Below, piece after piece: positions 57,118-64,000 of a stretch of DNA of 64,000 bases. The stretch's first letter is position 1; every line of letters starts with the position of its first letter. The position numbers were made by a program, and so were the translations under genes. The DNA is from Lachnospiraceae bacterium (GTDB lineage Bacteria > Bacillota > Clostridia > Lachnospirales > Lachnospiraceae), in assembly GCA_022510605.1 (NCBI GenBank), contig JAFLTB010000002.1:1-64000 (forward strand). The letters are read 5' to 3'. The notes beneath the pieces were generated by a model. It saw only the letters and a list, made by a program, of their open reading frames with translations. It did no database searches and was not told the DNA's origin.

Positions 57118-60100
57118 TCAGACCAGTACCCAGTCCGGAAGCCATTTCAGACCGTCCCTTGCAAAGTTGTACGCAATCGGCTGGCCGGACAATACCGGAT
57201 AAAACAAAATAAACAGTACGAAGGCGGCCGCCAGATAAACAAACACCCACTTCATCCATTTTTTATCCCGCTTCACCAGACGCACCATAATATAGACCAC
57301 CATCATGGCCAAAAACGGCACACATGGGAAGTAGTGATAGGTAAAGGTACAACGCGGAACCAGCATCCACGGCACATACTGAACCAGATAGGAAAATACC
57401 AGAAACAGTGCCGTCCGGTCCTTTTCCTTGAAAATAAGATACAGCATGTAGATAAATGCCGGTATGCCAGCCCACCATACCAGTGGGTTTCCAAAGGCAC
57501 TGATTCCCTCTCTTAATCCGTCTGCCACCGTCTGGCTATAGTAGTACATCGGACGGGCCATTATCGGCCATTCATACCAGGCCGCCTGATACGGATGGGT
57601 GGCCTCTAACTTGGAATGGTAACTAAACATGGTTTCCTGGTTCATCAGCATCCGGTCAAACAAACCGCTATTCTGTCCGTCCACGAAAGGAATATAGGAC
57701 AGCAGGTAAATCAGCCCAGCAATCACAACAAAGAACAGGACGCAGAAAGCTAATGTCCATACAAGCCGGCTCGGAAATACCTTCACAATATGCTCATGAC
57801 GGATTCCTGCTGTCTCCCCTTTTGGGTCTTTCTTCGCCAGCACATACTCCCGATACCGTACAAAAAGGATGGCAAATAAGAATATTGCCAGTCCCGCCGA
57901 GGCATACACTGCCGTCCATTTCGACGCACAGCCAAGGCCCATCATAATGGCACTCAGTCCCAGCGGGATAAAGGTTTTCCAAAGAGGCGTATCATAAAAA
58001 CTGGTCTGACTGTATTTCAGCATGAAATAGAACATAGCCAGGATGAAAAAGGTACCGTATACATCAATGGTGGAGATACGGGTCTGGGTAAAGTGCATGA
58101 AGTCAAAGGCAAACAAAAACGTCAGCGCCCCGGCCGCCCAGGTCTGCCCCCCAAAAAGCCGTCTGCCAAAGAGATACATAAACGGCAGCATGCCAATACC
58201 AAAAAGCACACCCGCAATACGCCAGCCAAAAGGATTCATGCCAAAGACACGGATTCCCAGACTGATAAAGAATTTTCCAAGAGGCGGATGAGTATTTTCG
58301 TAATTGTAAATTCCCTGTATCATCTCATAGGCCGTCCGTGCATGATAGATTTCATCAAAATAGGTACCGCTGCGGAAGGTTTCCTCTGGATCATACAACT
58401 CCTGCTCATCAAAAAGTTCCGGATAATCTCCCGTATTAACCGGCGTCAGAACCTTTCCTTCTTTATCCGTAATAACAAGCTCATTCACCACCGCTTCATT
58501 ATCCTGGGAAGTCAGCCGGATATAGCGGTACTCTTTTGCCAGATTATAGGTGTCCGGCGTTTCACTGTCCTCCACCTGAACCTTATTCCAGGAAAATACG
58601 TCGTAAATGATAACCTGGCCTACACTCTCGTAATTCTGGCCATCCTGGGATACATCCAGAGCAAATCTCCGATTCTCGTAATTTCCCAGAAAGGCATACA
58701 GCATATCCACCGGCTGTTCCTGTCCCAAATCCAGTGTAATGGCACTTCCGTTCCCCTGGGATTCCCAGGAGGTTTCCGGCGCCGCCATGTCACCTAAATC
58801 ATACAGGGCAATGGCCGAGTACACCACCATAATGGCTCCCAGCACAATCCAGTCCAGGCGGGTGAATTTTTTCATAGTCCTGCTTGGCTGTATGGAAAAC
58901 TTCTTTTTCTCCACCACTGCCTTTGCCTTTTCCGGCACCCGGCGGACAATGTAGGGAAGAGGGTTCCTCTTTCTTCTTTTCCCTGAATTTTCCTCCCTCA
59001 TTTCCTCTATCTTTGACTTTGAAAAGGCCGCAAAGAACAGATATCCAAATACCGCCAGCGTAAGCAGCGCTGTTATTCCAATGCCGCCGCCCACCGGCCC
59101 GGTGGAATCATATTTCTCAAAATAATACAGGACATGCCGGATATTGATGTACTGCACCACATAAAAACCGGCATAGGTAAAAAACAACTCTTTTGTCGGC
59201 TTCAAAAGGAAGGCACACAGAGTCAGCGCCACTACCGGGAACATATACCTTTCGTGCATCCGCACCGAGAACAGAAACATCGTACTCACCACGACACTCA
59301 TGCTGATAAAATACTTTGACTTGTCCTCCTTCAACCGGAAAAAAATCAGTCCGCTCAAAGCCACCGCTGCCACAATGGCTAACATGCCCCATTGGCGGCA
59401 CTCTAAAAACAGAAATTTATCCGACTGCTCTGCCCAGTTCTTTCCAATCAAAGCCCAGAAATTATAAGCATTGATAGTACAGTATTCATAGGAGCCCAGT
59501 GTGTCCACATACTGGCTGGCCACCTTTTCAATCCCAAAAGGCAGTGCCAGGAGTACCATAACAGCAATGGCTCCCAGACCCCCGGCTAAATCCCGCAGCA
59601 TTTTTTTAACATCAAAATCCTTTAGAAAAACCTGTTCAATAATCGTCCATATCAGAATCGGAGCAAAGATTAATGTCTGTGGTTTAATCAGCACTCCAAT
59701 AACAAAGGTAAAATATGCCGGAATCCGTTTCTCCTCCATGCAAAAATAGCAGGTGAGGAGGACAAATATGGTAAACACGCTGTCCGTCTGTCCCCAAATA
59801 ACGGAATCTGCCACCACAACCGGATTCAATACATAAATGAATGACAGCAAAAGGGAAGAGCCCTCCGAAAACTTTCTCTTTGCCAGCACATAGATTAAAA
59901 ATCCAGTTCCCACATCCGCCAGCATCGGTACCAGTTTAATCAAGATTCGTCCAATGGTGCCCATGGTACTAATGGAAAAAATACGGCGGATGGCGGCAAT
60001 CACCCAAAGAATCGCCATATATCCTGGCGGATAGTCCGTAAAGGCATCCAGATAGTAGAACTCGCCAATTCCATTGTCAAAAATCATATCCGACCAGGCA

Positions 60101-60333
60101 TAAAAGCAGTTCATATCTGTCTCATGCCCCTCATAAAAAGAGGACATAATCAGTTTAATCAGAAAGGCAGTGCCCAGAAGCAGAATAATATTAATCCACT
60201 CCCGCTTTTTTTCCTTCGTGTAGACACGGATTCCCTCTACTTCATACCGCAGCCGATAATAATATACAAACCAAAGAGCTGCCAGCGTCACCGCCCCCAG
60301 CCAAAAAAAGTTCAAAAAGTCTTTTATCTCCAT
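57118..60333 (-). CDS. Dual GT-C glycosyltransferase: N-terminal GT-C module, F5/8-like linker, C-terminal PMT/GT39 module
   Basis: DYPPGYMAILWVIAA in N half; TYFDEIYHARTAYEMIQGIYNYENTHPPLGKFFISLGIRVFGMNPFGWRIAGVLFG in C half. Confidence 0.88.
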   Translation of the reverse strand: MEIKDFLNFFWLGAVTLAALWFVYYYRLRYEVEGIRVYTKEKKREWINIILLLGTAFLIKLIMSSFYEGHETDMNCFYAWSDMIFDNGIGEFYYLDAFTDYPPGYMAILWVIAAIRRIFSISTMGTIGRILIKLVPMLADVGTGFLIYVLAKRKFSEGSSLLLSFIYVLNPVVVADSVIWGQTDSVFTIFVLLTCYFCMEEKRIPAYFTFVIGVLIKPQTLIFAPILIWTIIEQVFLKDFDVKKMLRDLAGGLGAIAVMVLLALPFGIEKVASQYVDTLGSYEYCTINAYNFWALIGKNWAEQSDKFLFLECRQWGMLAIVAAVALSGLIFFRLKEDKSKYFISMSVVVSTMFLFSVRMHERYMFPVVALTLCAFLLKPTKELFFTYAGFYVVQYINIRHVLYYFEKYDSTGPVGGGIGITALLTLAVFGYLFFAAFSKSKIEEMREENSGKRRKRNPLPYIVRRVPEKAKAVVEKKKFSIQPSRTMKKFTRLDWIVLGAIMVVYSAIALYDLGDMAAPETSWESQGNGSAITLDLGQEQPVDMLYAFLGNYENRRFALDVSQDGQNYESVGQVIIYDVFSWNKVQVEDSETPDTYNLAKEYRYIRLTSQDNEAVVNELVITDKEGKVLTPVNTGDYPELFDEQELYDPEETFRSGTYFDEIYHARTAYEMIQGIYNYENTHPPLGKFFISLGIRVFGMNPFGWRIAGVLFGIGMLPFMYLFGRRLFGGQTWAAGALTFLFAFDFMHFTQTRISTIDVYGTFFILAMFYFMLKYSQTSFYDTPLWKTFIPLGLSAIMMGLGCASKWTAVYASAGLAIFLFAILFVRYREYVLAKKDPKGETAGIRHEHIVKVFPSRLVWTLAFCVLFFVVIAGLIYLLSYIPFVDGQNSGLFDRMLMNQETMFSYHSKLEATHPYQAAWYEWPIMARPMYYYSQTVADGLREGISAFGNPLVWWAGIPAFIYMLYLIFKEKDRTALFLVFSYLVQYVPWMLVPRCTFTYHYFPCVPFLAMMVVYIMVRLVKRDKKWMKWVFVYLAAAFVLFILFYPVLSGQPIAYNFARDGLKWLPDWVLV

Positions 60334-60397
60334 TGTTATGACTCCTTTCCCCGGATTTATTTATCAAAATCAAACTTGTTCGTATGTGAACAATTTA

Positions 60398-61300
60398 TCA
60401 CGAGCGGTGAACGTGCTCGTGAGTAAATAGGTGCTCTGAACAATATTCATAGTTTCCTTCACATTTCGTGCAGTACCGAAACTCCAGAGACGGCGCATCC
60501 TCTTCTGTCTTCCCGCAGATGGCACAGCGATGTCTTGGCCCGCCAGGCTCCCTGGCCCGCTGTTTAAACTTCGCCTTCCTCTGCTTTTGTCGATAGGCTG
60601 CATGAACTCCCGGCTTTCCTTTCCCGAAGAAATAAAACAAAAAGAAATTTACCAGGGCCCCCACAATCAACGCTGCCGTGTAATATCCTCCTATGCCTCC
60701 TGCCATGAGGCACTGAACCAATTCCCAGCCATTTAACACCAGATAGACAATGAGCATCCACTTTGCCTTTATCGGGACAATGAAATAGAGCAAAAACTGT
60801 GCATCGGGGAACATGGCAGCAAAGGCCAGAAACAGCGTTTGATTCAGATACGCCAGCGTGACCCCGGTCTCCAGATAAGCGCCCAATCCTGCCTGTCCCT
60901 CCGCCGACAGGGAAGGTACCATGACCAAATACGTTATCAGTGTCACTAACACCACAAAAATCACACCGCCAATATAAAAAAGAGTAAACCGGAAGGCCCC
61001 CCACATCCGTTCCAGCGTAGTACCGATACTGTAATACACATAGGCCCAGATGGCAAACCATATCAGGTTCACAACAAAACCGGCATCTCTGCCGACACTG
61101 GGGTACAGCACAAAGGTTATCAGACGCCATACCTGACCATGGAGAACCTTATACATATCCAGACTTAAATACAAATCGTAAACATTCGGATTGATTAACT
61201 CCAGGACAATCCCCAGAATATTTATCCCAATCACATATTTCATCAAATCCGGAACACCAAACCGCCCAAACCGGCGTTCCAGCCTGTCTATAAAATTCAT
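60398..61300 (-). CDS. Rhomboid-like membrane protein with C-terminal Cys/His-rich tail
   Basis: HGQVWRLITFVLYPS rhomboid/derlin-like N-terminus; CAICGKTEEDAPSLEFRYCTKCEGNYEYCSEHLFTHEHVH tail; no GxSG visible. Confidence 0.7.
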   Translation of the reverse strand: MNFIDRLERRFGRFGVPDLMKYVIGINILGIVLELINPNVYDLYLSLDMYKVLHGQVWRLITFVLYPSVGRDAGFVVNLIWFAIWAYVYYSIGTTLERMWGAFRFTLFYIGGVIFVVLVTLITYLVMVPSLSAEGQAGLGAYLETGVTLAYLNQTLFLAFAAMFPDAQFLLYFIVPIKAKWMLIVYLVLNGWELVQCLMAGGIGGYYTAALIVGALVNFFLFYFFGKGKPGVHAAYRQKQRKAKFKQRAREPGGPRHRCAICGKTEEDAPSLEFRYCTKCEGNYEYCSEHLFTHEHVHRS

Positions 61301-61338
61301 ATAATCTCCCTTCCATGAAAGTTACATCCCCACCCGCA

Positions 61339-62265
61339 TCAGAACAAATCTTTCTTGCGGAAATACAGCGCCACAATACCAGACACCACCAGCGTCAGTA
61401 TAATCGTAACGACGAATCCATAGGGGGCATGTCCCAGTGGAATATTGTCAAAATTCATACCAAAGAAACTGGCTATCATCGTCGGTATGGACAGCACAAT
61501 TGTCACCGTCGCCAGAAATTTCATCACAATATTCAGGTTATTGGAAATAACCGAAGCAAAGGCATCCATGGTGCCGCTCAGAATACCGCTGTAAATATTC
61601 GCCATCTCAATGGCCTGCTTATTCTCGGTAATAACATCCTCCAGTAAATCTTCATCCTCCGGATACTTCCGGATTCTCTCTGTCCGGAGAAGCTTCTCCA
61701 ACACCATTTCATTGGAGCGCAGTGAGGTGGTAAAGTACACCAGACTTTTTTCCAGCTGCAGCAGTTCTATTAACTCACTGTTTTTCTGGGAAATATGCAG
61801 TTTCTCTTCGATCTGCTCACTCTTTCTGTCAATAATACGCAGATACCGAAGATACGACGTGGCATTGCGATACAGAATCTGAAAGACAAACCGGGTTTTC
61901 TTAAAAGTATAAAATTCTCTTACCCGCTTGTTCTCAAAGGCCTTCAATATCGGAGATTCCTCCAGACACACCGTTACAATCAACTCTTTCGTCATGAAAA
62001 TACCCAAGGGGATTGTCACATAGCGGTCCTTTTCATCCAGTGAAGGAATGTCCACCAGAATCATATTATAATTATCCTCCAGTTCAATACGGGAGCGTTC
62101 TTCATCATCCAAAGGGGCCCGCAAATCGTCAATGTCAATTCCCGTCTCCTCCTGCAGCCGTTCCAGTTCCTCACCGGTGGGACGGGTCGCAGAAACCCAG
62201 CATCCTTCCTCAATACTGTCCATCGAAATCATCGTGTCTTCCATGGTCTTGTAAATCGAAATCAT
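61339..62265 (-). CDS. CorA family magnesium/divalent cation transporter
   Basis: C-terminal two TM with FFGMNFDNIP (GMN signature). Confidence 0.94.
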   Translation of the reverse strand: MISIYKTMEDTMISMDSIEEGCWVSATRPTGEELERLQEETGIDIDDLRAPLDDEERSRIELEDNYNMILVDIPSLDEKDRYVTIPLGIFMTKELIVTVCLEESPILKAFENKRVREFYTFKKTRFVFQILYRNATSYLRYLRIIDRKSEQIEEKLHISQKNSELIELLQLEKSLVYFTTSLRSNEMVLEKLLRTERIRKYPEDEDLLEDVITENKQAIEMANIYSGILSGTMDAFASVISNNLNIVMKFLATVTIVLSIPTMIASFFGMNFDNIPLGHAPYGFVVTIILTLVVSGIVALYFRKKDLF

Positions 62266-62392
62266 GTCTTCCCTCCATTCGGCATTTCATCTTTCCCTCT
62301 TTCCCATCCTGTAACGAACAGCGGCGACGCCCGCAAAGAGGCATCGCCACGCCGCCTAATCCCTTTTATTATAATGGTTTCGAAAAGCTTTG

Positions 62393-62971
62393 TCAAACCT
62401 TCTTTGGCAGATGTATAACCACATCCGCCGCAATAATAATATGCCCCAAATCATTCTGTTCCAAAAACTCCGATAGTTCGCACTGTGATTCCTCTAAAAT
62501 CTGCCCCAGACTCTTTGTTCCATCGCAGCAGTAGTCTTCCCCCCTGTCAGCAGATTCCTCCTGTTCATCCTGACTGTTTGCTCTGGCCTCCTCGATGGCG
62601 TCTTCAATCTGCTCCTGTCTGGCTCTCTCCGCCATATCGTTATTATCAGAGTCCATAGAATTATTATTCAGTGAATTATTCACGGAATTATTCATGGAAC
62701 CATCCATGGAGTCTCCCCGAACCGCCGTCTGGTCCTCCTCTCTGCCGCCGTCTGCCGGGCGCTGCCCCGGAGATGAACCCCTCCCCCGGAAAGACCGGCT
62801 CATGGGAATACAGATTTCCTGTCCCGGCTGTAAATTGTATACATCTACATAGGGATTTGCTCGGAGAATCAGAGCAAGGGGAATCCGGTACATCCGGCTC
62901 AACTGATAGAGGTTGTCACCTTTTTTTATCACATGTATCATTCCGTTGCAAAATCTTTGATTCATTGCCAA
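62393..62971 (-). CDS. LysM domain protein with Asn/Ser-rich linker
   Basis: MIHVIKKGDNLYQLSRMYRIPLALILRANPYVDVYNLQPGQEICIP. Confidence 0.88.
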   Translation of the reverse strand: MAMNQRFCNGMIHVIKKGDNLYQLSRMYRIPLALILRANPYVDVYNLQPGQEICIPMSRSFRGRGSSPGQRPADGGREEDQTAVRGDSMDGSMNNSVNNSLNNNSMDSDNNDMAERARQEQIEDAIEEARANSQDEQEESADRGEDYCCDGTKSLGQILEESQCELSEFLEQNDLGHIIIAADVVIHLPKKV

Positions 62972-63035
62972 AGAATAAACTCCTTTTTTTATTATTCTAT
63001 TCCCATGAAATGAAAAATGTACCAGCCGGATTTTG

Positions 63036-63064
63036 TTGCAATTCCTCTGTTTTTGTCGTATAAT
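63036..63064 (+). promoter_or_regulatory. Sigma-A promoter
   Basis: TTGCAA-17-TATAAT upstream of the BadF-type gene. Confidence 0.7.
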
Positions 63065-63160
63065 ATAGTTTCGGAAACAAAGTATTTTTGCATTTTATGT
63101 CATATATATAAATTATGAAACATCTTTTGCCTTTACACATCACGAATGGAGGAAAAAATC

Positions 63161-64000
63161 ATGAACAGAGTCGGTATTGATATCGGTTCTACCACCGTAA
63201 AAATTGCTATTCTGGATGAAAAAAACCAGATTTTATTTTCTGCTTATGAAAGGCATTTTGCCAACATCCAGGAGACGTTGAGAGATATTGTGGAGCAGGC
63301 ACTGGCACAGCTGGGCGACCGGGAGATTGCCCCGATGATTACCGGCTCCGGCGGTCTGGCTATTTCCAAATATCTGGATATACCTTTTGTGCAGGAGGTT
63401 GTCAGTGTAGCCTCCTCTCTGAAGGACTATGCACCGAATACGGACGTAGCCATTGAACTGGGGGGCGAGGACGCCAAAATCATTTATTTTACCGATGGCA
63501 TTGAACAGCGTATGAACGGAATCTGTGCCGGAGGTACCGGCTCCTTCATTGACCAGATGGCTACTCTGTTAAAAACAGATGCCGCCGGCCTCAATGAGTA
63601 TGCCAAAGAGTATCAGGCCATTTATCCTATTGCCGCCCGCTGCGGTGTCTTTGCCAAATCCGACATCCAGCCTCTGATTAACGAAGGGGCCGCCAAGTCC
63701 GATTTGGCTGCTTCCATTTTCCAGGCGGTAGTAAACCAGACCATCAGTGGTCTGGCCTGTGGTAAACCCATTCGCGGAAACGTGGCTTTTCTGGGTGGCC
63801 CGCTGCACTTTTTAACCGAGCTAAAGGCAGCCTTTATCCGCACGTTACATTTAACAGGAGACGCTATTATTGCACCGGAAAACTCCCATCTTTTTGCCGC
63901 CAGCGGAGCGGCCATGAACTCCCAGGGGGAGGGACAAACCACATTATCTGCCCTCTTTAATAAATTATCCGGTGAAATCCATATAGAATTTGAAGTAACA
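63161..64000 (+). CDS. 2-hydroxyacyl-CoA dehydratase activator-like (BadF/BadG/BcrA/BcrD/HgdC) ATPase, partial at window edge
   Basis: MNRVGIDIGSTTVKIAILDE; ELGGEDAKIIYF; MNGICAGGTGSFIDQMA; 280 codons open to the edge (absent from ORF track); GGAGG upstream. Confidence 0.93.
   Translation, partial: MNRVGIDIGSTTVKIAILDEKNQILFSAYERHFANIQETLRDIVEQALAQLGDREIAPMITGSGGLAISKYLDIPFVQEVVSVASSLKDYAPNTDVAIELGGEDAKIIYFTDGIEQRMNGICAGGTGSFIDQMATLLKTDAAGLNEYAKEYQAIYPIAARCGVFAKSDIQPLINEGAAKSDLAASIFQAVVNQTISGLACGKPIRGNVAFLGGPLHFLTELKAAFIRTLHLTGDAIIAPENSHLFAASGAAMNSQGEGQTTLSALFNKLSGEIHIEFEVT

Noticed and set aside
63569-63942. Minus-strand ORFs at the right edge
   Set aside because: Antisense to the open BadF/HgdC-type reading frame, which is missing from the track only because it runs off the window
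1-64000. CRISPR arrays, prophage, transposases or integrases
   Set aside because: No regularly spaced direct repeats and no recombinase-like ORF recognised; the only dispersed repeats are the hairpin elements listed

Overview
64-kb chromosomal window, most likely from a spore-forming Clostridia genome (Lachnospiraceae-like by gene content; inferred, not searched). Contents from left to right: (1) a four-gene minus-strand accessory cluster (~0.17-5.4 kb): a subtilase fused to a PLC-like C-terminal domain, a PaaK-like adenylate-forming ligase, a free-standing acyl carrier protein and a novel LamG-like/BtrH-like protein; (2) nrdR, ylmC and sigG; (3) a ~20-kb minus-strand glucuronoxylan/aldouronate utilisation operon (uxuB, uxuA, GH67, GH3, two ABC importer modules without an ATPase, and DUF5696-like, YIP1-like and NHL/TPR accessory proteins) with a divergent GH43; (4) spoIIGA-sigE, a cyclophilin, miaB and htrA; (5) pheA, folate genes, serA/serC and ilvB/ilvD/leuB; (6) hsp20 with a CIRCE element, fakA/yloV, asp23, rpmB, gerW, membrane proteins, a large GT-C/PMT protein, CorA, a LysM protein and the start of a BadF/HgdC-type ATPase. 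The strongest non-coding signals are: a family of four intergenic long-hairpin elements (6262-6349, 6496-6590, 29865-29940, 53649-53725) with a conserved core and helices that covary between copies; a separate cloverleaf-like four-helix element at 35266-35395; paired 20-bp palindromes upstream of htrA; and a Spo0A-type promoter with a long spacer upstream of spoIIGA. No CRISPR array, transposase, integrase, rRNA or tRNA gene was recognised. All assignments come from reading the sequence; no database search was run.
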